From NCBI GenBank assembly GCA_004555535.1, contig SFHU01000050.1, positions 1 to 18,964 on the forward strand: a DNA stretch of 18,964 bases, written 5' to 3'. How positions within the stretch are numbered: position 1 is the stretch's first letter; each line of letters opens with the position of its first letter. Under the pieces are notes generated by a model. The model worked only from the letters and a program-made list of their open reading frames with translations. It did no database searches and had not been told where the DNA came from. The position numbers were made by a program, and so were the translations under genes. This DNA comes from Clostridiales bacterium (lineage in GTDB: Bacteria > Bacillota > Clostridia > Christensenellales > Aristaeellaceae). This document shows positions 1 to 6,839 of the stretch, piece by piece.

Positions 1-11
1 GGAGCAATAGG

Positions 12-434
12 TTACTGTGCGAGCAGTGGGTGCGTCGGGTCATAAACAAAATCACAATCTATTCCATCGGATGAGAAGAAGCATGGCTTGCGTTCACCTT
101 GCTGACGAATCTCCCCCTGGGACAGTTCATAAACACGTACGTTTAGTGATCCCGTATTTCCATATTTGTAGTTTTTTCCCGTCATTTGGGTGACGACATT
201 CGACCTCTGAATAAGCTCGTCCAGTTTAGAATCTAAAGAAACCGGGGGCGTGGGTTGAACAGGCGTAGGAATGTGCGTAGTCGTCGACGAATGACCACCA
301 CTCGTTGTAGCTGTTCCTACGGGGGCGATATTGCTACCGCCTGAGCTACCACCCAGATAAGACGAAATGTCATCAGACGGAGCATCACCAGAATTCGCAT
401 CAGTCGTTATATGAGATCCGCCGCTGCTCTGTCG
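12..434 (-). CDS. Start-less reading frame of unknown function in a compositionally distinct segment
   Basis: I do not recognise this frame. Read on the minus strand it is open for 140 codons between TAA at 435-437 and TAA at 12-14, but it has no ATG, GTG or TTG near its 5' end; the first ATG is about 57 codons before the stop. The upstream half is a Gly/Ser/Thr/Pro-rich linker and the last 75 codons look like an ordinary soluble domain ending in LLAQ. Upstream of the TAA the same frame continues as LDDTLWWKAAQEED (438-479), also protein-like. GC is about 49% by hand count, far below the neighbouring genes. It may be part of a longer protein interrupted by a stop codon, sequence error or recoding, or it may not be coding. 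Its origin is probably another genome or an inserted element. Confidence 0.3.
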   Translation of the reverse strand, partial: RQSSGGSHITTDANSGDAPSDDISSYLGGSSGGSNIAPVGTATTSGGHSSTTTHIPTPVQPTPPVSLDSKLDELIQRSNVVTQMTGKNYKYGNTGSLNVRVYELSQGEIRQQGERKPCFFSSDGIDCDFVYDPTHPLLAQ

Positions 435-482
435 TTAATCTTCTTCTTGAGCCGCTTTCCACCACAATGTATCGTCCAGATA

Positions 483-1223
483 ATGACGACCAACGGCGTC
501 TACGCCATGAGCGCGATCACCGCACTGACCGCGCAGAACACCACCGGCGTCAGCGGCATTCTGGAGGTCACGCCCGACTTCCTCGCCGCCCAGCTCGACA
601 GCATCTTCACCGACATCTTCCCTGACGCCGTCAAGACCGGCATGGTCTCCTCGACGGCGCTCATCGAGACCATCGTCGACCGCCTGCGCGTCCACGGCGC
701 GCGCAGCATCGTCGTCGACCCCGTGATGGTCGCCACCAGCGGCGCGCGGCTGCTGATGGACGACGTCGTGACCGCGCTGCGCACGCAGCTGCTCCCGCTC
801 GCGACCGTGATCACCCCGAACGTGCCGGAGGCCGAGGTGCTCGCCGGCATGGAGATCCGTTCGCCGGAGGACATGGAGCGCGCCGCCCGGCGCATCTACG
901 ACGCCTGCGGCTGCGCCGTGCTCGTCAAGGGCGGCCATCAGGTCAACGACGCCAACGACTTCCTCTTTGACGGCACGGGCACGTGGTTCGCCGGCCAGCG
1001 CATCGCCAATCCGAACACGCACGGCACGGGCTGCACGCTCTCCAGCGCCATCGCCGCGAACCTCGCCAAGGGCTATCCGCTCGTCGAGGCCGTGGAGCGC
1101 GCCAAGGCGTATATCTCCGGCTCGCTCGCCGCGATGCTCGACCTGGGCAGGGGTTCCGGCCCGCTTGACCATCTGTTCGACCTGCGCAGCCGCTTTATCG
1201 GGGAAACGGAGGCCGCGCGATGA
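483..1223 (+). CDS. thiD: Hydroxymethylpyrimidine/phosphomethylpyrimidine kinase ThiD, 5'-truncated
   Basis: ThiD phosphorylates HMP and HMP-phosphate to HMP-PP in the cytoplasm for thiamin synthesis and salvage. Family hallmarks are present: TTNGVYAMSAITALTAQNTT near the start, VVDPVMVATSG, TPNVPEAEVL, VLVKGGH, and the ribokinase-fold anion hole HGTGCTLSSAIAANL near the end. The normal first 25 or so residues, which include the GSDSSGGAGIQAD-type substrate-binding segment, are missing. Similarity begins at about 483, where base composition changes abruptly. An upstream ATG at 411 keeps the frame open, but the encoded residues are unlike ThiD, so it should not be taken as the real start. As seen, the protein would lack part of the HMP site. 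The stop overlaps the tenA start (ATGA), so the two are translationally coupled. Identity is very secure; the intact 5' end is not in this window. Confidence 0.9.
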   Translation: MTTNGVYAMSAITALTAQNTTGVSGILEVTPDFLAAQLDSIFTDIFPDAVKTGMVSSTALIETIVDRLRVHGARSIVVDPVMVATSGARLLMDDVVTALRTQLLPLATVITPNVPEAEVLAGMEIRSPEDMERAARRIYDACGCAVLVKGGHQVNDANDFLFDGTGTWFAGQRIANPNTHGTGCTLSSAIAANLAKGYPLVEAVERAKAYISGSLAAMLDLGRGSGPLDHLFDLRSRFIGETEAAR

Positions 1224-1885
1224 GCTTCATCCGCTCCTGCGTCGAGGACAGCCTGCCCGTCTGGACGCGCTGCCTTGAGACGGACTTCCTGCGCGGCATG
1301 GCCGAGGGCACGCTGAGCGAGGCCTGCCTCAAGGGCTATATCGTCGACGACAGCCTGTACCTGCGCGAATACGCGAAGGTCTTCGCCTACGGCATCCTGC
1401 ACGCCCAAACCATGGAGGAAATCCGCACGTTCCACGCGCTGCTCAGCTTCGTCAACGAGAGCGAGGATGCGTCGCGCCTCGCCTACCTGCGCCGTTTCGG
1501 CCTGACGGACGAGCAGATTCAGCCGCTTCCCCTGCGCCCGGAGAACCAGGCCTATGTCGACACGATGCTCTCGGCCGCGCGCGACGGCGGCGCGCCGGAG
1601 TGCTTCATGGCCTGCCTGCCCTGCATGCTCAGCTACGCGCACATCTTCACCCGGCTGCTCGAGGCGCATCCCGAGGTGGGGACAGGCCTCTTCGGCCCGC
1701 TCGTGCGGGACTATGCCAGCGAGGGCTATGTGCAGCTCTGCCGCGAGTGGGCCGCCTTCGCGCTGACGCTCTGCGGCGATCTGAGCGAGGCGCGCAAGGC
1801 CCATTGCGCGGAGATCTTCCGGGCCTGCTCCGTGCATGAATACGCGTTCTGGCAGATGGCCGCGCGTCCGCGCGAGGATGTCTGA
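1220..1885 (+). CDS. tenA: TenA family aminopyrimidine aminohydrolase (thiaminase II)
   Basis: TenA hydrolyses thiamin breakdown products such as aminomethyl-HMP to HMP, feeding ThiD. The 221-residue length is normal. Residues matching the Bacillus subtilis active site are visible: Asp43/44 in YIVDDSLYL, Tyr112, the nucleophile Cys135 in CLPC, and Glu207 in VHEYAFW. The presence of Cys135 places it in the cysteine-containing TenA class rather than the TenA_E class. The start is the ATG overlapping the thiD stop, preceded by GGAGG seven bases upstream. With thiD and thiW it forms a salvage unit: TenA recovers the pyrimidine half, ThiD activates it and ThiW imports the thiazole half. A short hairpin (1891-1906) follows the stop but lacks a clear T-tract, so readthrough toward thiW is plausible. 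Confidence 0.93.
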   Translation: MSFIRSCVEDSLPVWTRCLETDFLRGMAEGTLSEACLKGYIVDDSLYLREYAKVFAYGILHAQTMEEIRTFHALLSFVNESEDASRLAYLRRFGLTDEQIQPLPLRPENQAYVDTMLSAARDGGAPECFMACLPCMLSYAHIFTRLLEAHPEVGTGLFGPLVRDYASEGYVQLCREWAAFALTLCGDLSEARKAHCAEIFRACSVHEYAFWQMAARPREDV

Positions 1886-2137
1886 CCCGCTCTCCCGTTC
1901 GGGAGACAGTCAGGCTTTGCAACTCTTCGATTCTTAAGGCAAGGAGGGCAGAAGGCCGTCAAAGGGGGAGCGCCCTGTGACGAAGGCATACAGCGATGGG
2001 AAGCCGTGTTCCGGCGTGAGAGGAGACCAGCAAGTCTCGACCGACCAGCAGGCGCTTTTTGCCATGCTGTCCCTCAAAGGGGGCTGTCTGTCTTTTTTCT
2101 GCTGCCCTCTTTGACGCAAAGAAAAGGAGATATCGAT
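1886..2137 (+). promoter_or_regulatory. Structured leader between tenA and thiW
   Basis: This 252-base gap precedes a thiazole transporter gene. It contains a hairpin TCTCCC-GTTC-GGGAGA at 1891-1906. The stretch at 2103-2114 can pair with more than one upstream segment: GAGGGCAG (1944-1951), GTCAAAGGG (1959-1967) and TCAAAGGGGGC (2075-2085). These pairings exclude one another and the last lies just upstream of the thiW ribosome binding site. A GTG-started 45-codon frame (1977-2114) sits behind GGGGGAG and ends inside the structured region. No TPP-riboswitch CUGAGA or CUGAUCUGG signature was found. A regulatory function is inferred from position and pairing only. Confidence 0.4.
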
Positions 2138-2659
2138 ATGAAACGCAATTCCGTTCTTCGTCTCACCTGCGCAGGTCTGCTCTGCGCGCTCGCCGTCGTC
2201 GGCAGTCTGATCTCGTTCCCCGTCTTCGGCAGCAAGTGCGCGCCCGTGCAGCACATGGTCAACGTCATCTGCGCGCTGCTGCTGGGCCCGGCCTGGGGCG
2301 TGGGTGTCGCCTTTCTGGCGAGCCTGCTGCGCAACCTGCTCGGCCTGGGCAGCCTGCTGGCCTTCCCGGGCAGCATGTGCGGCGCGCTGCTCTGCGGGCT
2401 GATTTACAGCAAGACGAAGAAGCTGCTCCCGACGCTCATCGGCGAGGTCTTCGGCACGGGCGTCATCGGCGGTCTGCTGGCCTATCCCATCGCGGTGGCC
2501 TTCATGGGCGTCTCCGCAGCGAATGTCGGCTTCTATGCCTACATCGTCCCGTTCCTGATCTCCACGGCGGGCGGCAGCATCATCGCGGGCCTGCTGGCCG
2601 CGGCGCTGCAAAAAAACGGCGCGCTGACGGGCATGCAGAAGAATCTCGCGCGGGAATGA
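2138..2659 (+). CDS. thiW: Thiazole-specific ECF transporter S component ThiW
   Basis: ThiW is the membrane substrate-binding (S) subunit of an energy-coupling factor transporter, proposed to import hydroxyethylthiazole for thiamin salvage. The 173-residue protein is almost entirely hydrophobic with about six predicted membrane segments. It has the family-typical stretches SKCAPVQHMVNVICALLLGP, SLLRNLLGLGSLLAFPGSM and GEVFGTGVIGGLLAYP. The start is the ATG at 2138 behind AAAGGAGA (2123-2130). An in-frame ATG at 2006 would add 44 charged residues not found in the family and lies inside the structured leader, so it is rejected. The EcfA, EcfA' and EcfT partners are not here and are presumably the shared genomic set. 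A strong hairpin terminator follows the stop by about 20 bases. Confidence 0.92.
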   Translation: MKRNSVLRLTCAGLLCALAVVGSLISFPVFGSKCAPVQHMVNVICALLLGPAWGVGVAFLASLLRNLLGLGSLLAFPGSMCGALLCGLIYSKTKKLLPTLIGEVFGTGVIGGLLAYPIAVAFMGVSAANVGFYAYIVPFLISTAGGSIIAGLLAAALQKNGALTGMQKNLARE

Positions 2660-2679
2660 TTCTGCACCATGCATAAACA

Positions 2680-2711
2680 GGGAGTCCGCAGCTTTTGCGG
2701 ACTCCCTTTGT
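2680..2711 (+). terminator. Rho-independent terminator of the thi cluster
   Basis: A perfect 11-bp stem (GGGAGTCCGCA at 2680-2690, TGCGGACTCCC at 2696-2706, loop GCTTT) is followed by TTTGT. It begins 20 bases after the thiW stop. It could also stop transcription arriving from the opposite strand, because AAACA precedes it. Confidence 0.8.
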
Positions 2712-2948
2712 CTTGCCTGATTCATGCTCTTTGTGCAATCGACACAACACGCAGACCTCCCTGGGGATGCATGAAGGGGCCGCAGCCCCTTCATCTGAAA
2801 TCCGCAGCGGCGACATGCGCGGCGCGAGGAGCGGCGGCACGCCGCTTCCGATATCATTTGGAGTGTGCCCAAAGGGCGCGCGAGAAATGATGTTTTCTCG
2901 TTACCTCAACCGCTGCAAGGATGCGAAGCAGACTTGCAGCGAAACTTC
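2712..2948. other. Hairpin-rich spacer between converging genes
   Basis: No gene is supported here. The stretch holds four stem-loops: TGAAGGGGC/GCCCCTTCA (2772-2793), AGCGGC/GCCGCT (2830-2846), CGAGAAA/TTTCTCG (2881-2900) and CGCTGCAAG/CTTGCAGCG (2911-2941). The last lies directly downstream of the rRNA methyltransferase gene on the minus strand and may end that transcript, although it has no U-tract. The arrangement resembles REP-like intergenic elements, but no copy elsewhere can be checked from this window. Confidence 0.5.
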
Positions 2949-4139
2949 TCAGTCGAGCATTTGCAGCCACAGGCTCTTGAGATAGTGGCTCTCCGGATAG
3001 CCCGCCAGCACGGGATGATCGATGTCCTGCCGGCGCAGCGTGATCACGCGCACCTGCCGGTGCAGATCCTGCGCGGCGGAGAGCACGGTGTTCACGAACA
3101 CGTCCTCCGGCATGTGATACGAGCAGGAATGCGTCGCCAGCACGCCGCCGGGCGGCAGCAGGCGCATCGCCGAGAGGGCAATCTCCTTGTAGCCTCGGCA
3201 GGCGTTGGCCATGTTCGCGTGCGCCTTCGTGAAGGCCGGCGGATCGAGCACGACGACGTCGTATGTCTCCCCCGCCTTGACCTGCGCGCGCAGGTAGTCA
3301 AAGCAGTTCGCGCAGACGGCCTGAATGTCCGCGCCGTTGAGCGCCGCGTTCCTTTCGATCATCCCGACGGCCGCCTCGCTGATATCGACCGCCGTGACCT
3401 CCCGCGCGCCCGCGGCGGCCGCGTTGAGCGCAAACCCGCCGATGTAGGAGAAGCAGTCGAGCACGCGCGCGTCCCGGCAGAACTGGCGCAGGAAGAGATG
3501 GTTGTCCTTCTGGTCGAGGAAATAGCCGGTCTTCTGCCCGCCCATGACGTCGACGGCGAGCTTCACGCCGTTTTCATGGATGATGACCTCCTGCGGCAGC
3601 GCGCCATGGAGCACCTTCGTGAAGCACTCCATGCCCTCCTTGCGGCGGATCGCGTCGTCGTTCTGCAGCAGCAGGCAGTCGGGCTTCTCGCAATCGATCA
3701 GAGCATCCGCGATGACCTGCGTGTAGCGCTCCATGCCCAGCGCGAGGATCTGCAGCACGACCACGCCGCCGAAGCGGTCGCAGATCACGCCCGGCAGGCG
3801 GTCGGCCTCGCCGTAGATCAGCCGGCAGGAGTCCGTCCCCTCCCGGCGCAGGATGAATTTGCGGTAATCGCAGGCCGCGCGCACGCGGGCGGCGATCAGC
3901 GCGTCCGTGATCTCCTCCTGCCTGTGCGTCAGCAGGCGCACGGTGATCAGCGAGCGGCTGTTGTAAACACCCGTGCCCATATAGCGGCCGCGGAAATCGA
4001 CGACCGTGACGAGACCGCCGTCCTGCGTCTCGCCCTCCACGCGCTCGATCTCGTTGCCGTACACCCAGGGATGCCCCTGCAGCAGCTTCTTCTGCCGCCC
4101 GTTGATCACATGGACGACGGGCAGATTCTCCTGTGCCAT
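2949..4139 (-). CDS. rlmI: Class I SAM-dependent rRNA methyltransferase, RlmI family
   Basis: RlmI-type enzymes place a 5-methylcytosine on 23S rRNA (C1962 in E. coli). The 396-residue protein shows an N-terminal PUA-like RNA-binding region (about residues 8-75, with GHPWVYGNEI), a central segment with QKTGYFLDQ (about 202-210), the SAM-binding strand-loop VLDCFSYIGGFALNAA (about 227-241), the DPPAF motif (about 299-303) and a late HSCSYHM with the probable catalytic cysteine. The start is the ATG at 4139, two bases after the rnj stop, with GAGGTGG six bases upstream. A TTG 15 bases earlier lies inside the rnj coding end and is less likely. It is the second gene of an operon with RNase J. Family assignment is firm; the exact target base is inferred. 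Confidence 0.88.
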   Translation of the reverse strand: MAQENLPVVHVINGRQKKLLQGHPWVYGNEIERVEGETQDGGLVTVVDFRGRYMGTGVYNSRSLITVRLLTHRQEEITDALIAARVRAACDYRKFILRREGTDSCRLIYGEADRLPGVICDRFGGVVVLQILALGMERYTQVIADALIDCEKPDCLLLQNDDAIRRKEGMECFTKVLHGALPQEVIIHENGVKLAVDVMGGQKTGYFLDQKDNHLFLRQFCRDARVLDCFSYIGGFALNAAAAGAREVTAVDISEAAVGMIERNAALNGADIQAVCANCFDYLRAQVKAGETYDVVVLDPPAFTKAHANMANACRGYKEIALSAMRLLPPGGVLATHSCSYHMPEDVFVNTVLSAAQDLHRQVRVITLRRQDIDHPVLAGYPESHYLKSLWLQMLD

Positions 4140-4140
4140 C

Positions 4141-6390
4141 TCATTCCACCTCAATCAGATTGATCAGCACGACCGGGCGGCGCTTCGTGCGCTCGTAGAG
4201 GAAGGAGCGCAGCTGGCCCTGCATCTGCCCGGAGGCGACGGCCTCCTTGACCTTGTGGCCGGAGGAGACGATGCGCGTGACGGCGTTGGAGAGGTGCTGG
4301 CGGCAGGCCGCCTCGATCCTCGCGTGCTCGCTGTCGTAGAGGAAGCCCATCGCGCTGACGACCGGCTGCGCGGCCAGCGCGCCCGTCCTCGCGTTCACGG
4401 CCAGGGCGATGGAGACGACGCCGTCGTCGGAGAGCAGCTTGCGCTCGCGCAGCACGGAGTTGTCCACCTCGCCCACGGAGGATCCGTCGATGAGCACGGC
4501 CTCGCCGTTGGTGAAGCCCGTCACGCGCGCGGAGCCCTTCGAGATCTCGAAGATGTCGCCGTTGGCCAGGATGAAGATGTTCTCAAACGGCACACCCAGC
4601 TTGTGCGCCAGCTCCGCGTGCTGGTAGAGCATGCGCGTCTCACCGTGCGCGGGGATGAAGAACTTCGGGCGCACGAGGCTGTGCACCAGCTTGATCTCCT
4701 CCTGCGAGGCATGGCCGGAGACGTGCACGTCCGCCAGCGCGGAGTAATAGACCTTCGCGCCGCGGCGGTAGAGCTCGTTGATGACCTTGTAGATCGGCTT
4801 CTCATTGCCCGGAATCGGCGTCGCGGAGATGATGACCGTGTCGCCGGGCTGAATCTCGATCTCGCGATGGTTGGAAAACGCGATGCGCGTCAGCGCGCTC
4901 ATCGGCTCGCCCTGTGAGCCGGTGGAGATGATGACCACCTGCTCGGGCGGGAAGCCGTCCACCTGCGAGGCCTCGATGAGCGTGTCCGGCTTCATCTGGA
5001 TGTAGCCCAGGTTGTTGGCCGCGTTGAAGACGTTGAGCATGCTGCGGCCCACGAGCGCGACCTTGCGGCCGTGGCGCTCCGCGGCGGTGAAGATCTGCTG
5101 CAGGCGCGAGATGTTGGAGGAGAAGGTCGCCACAAAGATGCGGCCCCTCGCGTCCGCAAACATCTCCGCCATCGACTCGCCGACGTGCCGCTCGGACTTG
5201 GAGAAGCCCGGCACCTCGATGTTCGTCGATTCGCAGACGAAGAGCAGCACGCCCTCGCGCCCGATCTGCGCGATGCGCTGCAGGTCCATGATCTCGCCGT
5301 TGATGGGCGTGTAGTCGATCTTGAAGTCACCGGAGTGCATGATGATGCCGATCGGCGTGCGGATGGCGAACATGAACGCGTCGGCGATCGAGTGATTGAC
5401 GTGGATGAACTCCACGGAAAAGCAGCCGGCGCGGATGGTCTCGCCCGCCTCCACGACGTGCAGCTCGCAGCTCTTCGTCAGCCCCGGCACGCGGTCGTCA
5501 AGCTTGTATTTGAGCAGCTCGACGGTCATGCGCCCGCCGTAGACCGGCGCGCGGAACTCGCGCAGCAGGTAGGGCAGGCCGCCGATGTGGTCCTCATGGC
5601 CGTGGGTGATGAAGATGCCGCGCACGCGGTCGCGGTTCTCCAGCACATAGGTGAAATCCGGGATGACCGCGTCGACGCCCGGCATCGTCTCGTCCGGGAA
5701 GATCTGGCCGCAATCGACGATGATGATGTCGCTGCCGTATTCGTAGGCCGTCATGTTCTTGCCGATCTCGCACATGCCGCCCAGCGGGATCATGCGCAGC
5801 GTGCTGCGGCTGGGATGCGCGCTGGCGCGGGAGCGCATCGTCGGGGGCTTCTTGCCCACCAGCTGAAGCGTCTGGGAGATGCAGGGCTTTTCATCCTGCG
5901 GCACGGGCGGGAAGACGCGGCGGCGGCCCACCTGCGGGCGCTGGGCGCGCGGGGCGCGCGCCGCTTTTGCGGGCGCCTGTTTGGCGGCCGTCTGCTGCGC
6001 AGGGGCCTGCGGCGCCGCAGTCCTGGCGGTTTTGGCCGTTCTTTGCTTCGCCGCTTTGGCCGGCGCGGCCTTTGCTTCCGCCGCCTTGGCCGGCGTCTCC
6101 GCCTGCGGGGCCGCTGCGGCGCTGCGCCGTCTGGGCGGCCTCACGCCCGCCTTGAGCGCCGGAGCGCTCTCCTGCGCGGCGTCCTCACCGCCGGTCGTCC
6201 GGGTGTTCTTTGCGGCGGACGTTTTGCGCGGCGTCCTCGGCGCGCGCGCGGCCTTCTCCGCCGTCTCGCCCTGCTGCGGCACGGCCGTCTTGCGGCGCGG
6301 CATCGGGCGGCGGGGCTTCTTCGCCCCCTCCGCGTCCCCGGTCCGGGGCTGCGGCTGATTGAGATTCTTCTGGTTTTCGTTTTCTGTCAC
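4141..6390 (-). CDS. rnj: Ribonuclease J with long basic N-terminal extension
   Basis: RNase J is a metallo-beta-lactamase/beta-CASP ribonuclease with 5'-exonuclease and endonuclease activity, central to mRNA turnover and rRNA maturation in Firmicutes. The 749-residue protein has its core from about residue 197. Seen are the zinc-binding HGHEDH (263-268), MHSGDFKID, CESTNIE, the beta-CASP STGSQGEPMSAL, PAHGETRML and a C-terminal region reading DGSSVGEVDNSVLRERKLLS. The first 196 residues are rich in Ala, Lys, Arg, Pro and Gln with many KAA/PAKAA repeats and are predicted disordered; ordinary RNase J is about 555 residues. The start is GTG at 6390 behind AAAGGA with a seven-base gap. A 240-nt leader from the promoter at 6639-6667 precedes it. 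Confidence 0.94.
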   Translation of the reverse strand: MTENENQKNLNQPQPRTGDAEGAKKPRRPMPRRKTAVPQQGETAEKAARAPRTPRKTSAAKNTRTTGGEDAAQESAPALKAGVRPPRRRSAAAAPQAETPAKAAEAKAAPAKAAKQRTAKTARTAAPQAPAQQTAAKQAPAKAARAPRAQRPQVGRRRVFPPVPQDEKPCISQTLQLVGKKPPTMRSRASAHPSRSTLRMIPLGGMCEIGKNMTAYEYGSDIIIVDCGQIFPDETMPGVDAVIPDFTYVLENRDRVRGIFITHGHEDHIGGLPYLLREFRAPVYGGRMTVELLKYKLDDRVPGLTKSCELHVVEAGETIRAGCFSVEFIHVNHSIADAFMFAIRTPIGIIMHSGDFKIDYTPINGEIMDLQRIAQIGREGVLLFVCESTNIEVPGFSKSERHVGESMAEMFADARGRIFVATFSSNISRLQQIFTAAERHGRKVALVGRSMLNVFNAANNLGYIQMKPDTLIEASQVDGFPPEQVVIISTGSQGEPMSALTRIAFSNHREIEIQPGDTVIISATPIPGNEKPIYKVINELYRRGAKVYYSALADVHVSGHASQEEIKLVHSLVRPKFFIPAHGETRMLYQHAELAHKLGVPFENIFILANGDIFEISKGSARVTGFTNGEAVLIDGSSVGEVDNSVLRERKLLSDDGVVSIALAVNARTGALAAQPVVSAMGFLYDSEHARIEAACRQHLSNAVTRIVSSGHKVKEAVASGQMQGQLRSFLYERTKRRPVVLINLIEVE

Positions 6391-6630
6391 AGGAATATCC
6401 TTTCTTTCTTTTCCATCAAAACCGGCATGATGCCGGCTGTCTGCCCGCCAAAGCGCTTCTGGCCCCGGGCCTTGTATCCCGGGCCGGTGCTTCGCGGAAG
6501 CATGATACAACAAACAGAGCGCCCGTTTTCAAGCGCTTTTGGCTGTACAGGATTGTCTGTGACACGGAGGTCATCCCGCGTCAGCTTTATCTTGAGCGGG
6601 GCCGTGAGAAGCTCCGCGCAAAAATCCATA
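6391..6630 (-). promoter_or_regulatory. Long structured 5' leader of rnj
   Basis: About 240 bases lie between the rnj promoter and its GTG start. In it are two near-identical copies of AAGCGCTT-Y-TGGCY (6451-6464 and 6531-6544), a tandem CCCGGGCC-TTGTAT-CCCGGGCC (6464-6485), and a hairpin CCGGCA/TGCCGG (6422-6436) that is followed in transcript sense by four U residues and then the ribosome binding site. Regulation by structure or by RNase J acting on its own mRNA is an inference. Confidence 0.35.
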
Positions 6631-6638
6631 TCGTTTTC

Positions 6639-6667
6639 ATTATACACAAAAAGTCCTGCCGTTGCAA
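6639..6667 (-). promoter_or_regulatory. Sigma-A promoter of rnj-rlmI
   Basis: On the minus strand, TTGCAA (6662-6667) and TATAAT (6639-6644) are separated by exactly 17 bases. The expected transcript start is near 6631. It diverges from the LCP-gene promoter about 60 bases away. Confidence 0.75.
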
Positions 6668-6725
6668 CCCATCCGGGCAAAGAGAACAATTTCTTCAAAT
6701 TCTGCCCGTACGGCGCGCCACCGTC

Positions 6726-6754
6726 TTGATTTTTTTCTCCCATTATGCTATGTT
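6726..6754 (+). promoter_or_regulatory. Candidate promoter of the LCP gene
   Basis: TTGATT (6726-6731) and TATGTT (6749-6754) are spaced by 17 bases in an AT-rich island about 85 bases upstream of the LCP start. The -10 match is moderate. Confidence 0.45.
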
Positions 6755-6839
6755 AAATGGTGGATTTTTATACGACTTTTGATAAACTCCGCCGTATCCC
6801 GTCTTCCTTTTTCTGATTCCGAACATGAGGAGACTGATT

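Noticed and set aside
1886..2137. TPP riboswitch upstream of thiW
   Set aside because: Neither the CUGAGA core nor the CUGAUCUGG...GCGUAGGGA part could be found on the plus strand.
2006..2137. Longer thiW form starting at ATG 2006
   Set aside because: The added residues are Arg-rich and unlike the family, and the proper AAAGGAGA sits just before 2138.
5071..6729. A 552-codon plus-strand frame opposite rnj
   Set aside because: The sense strand encodes RNase J with all motifs; the opposite frame is compositional shadow.
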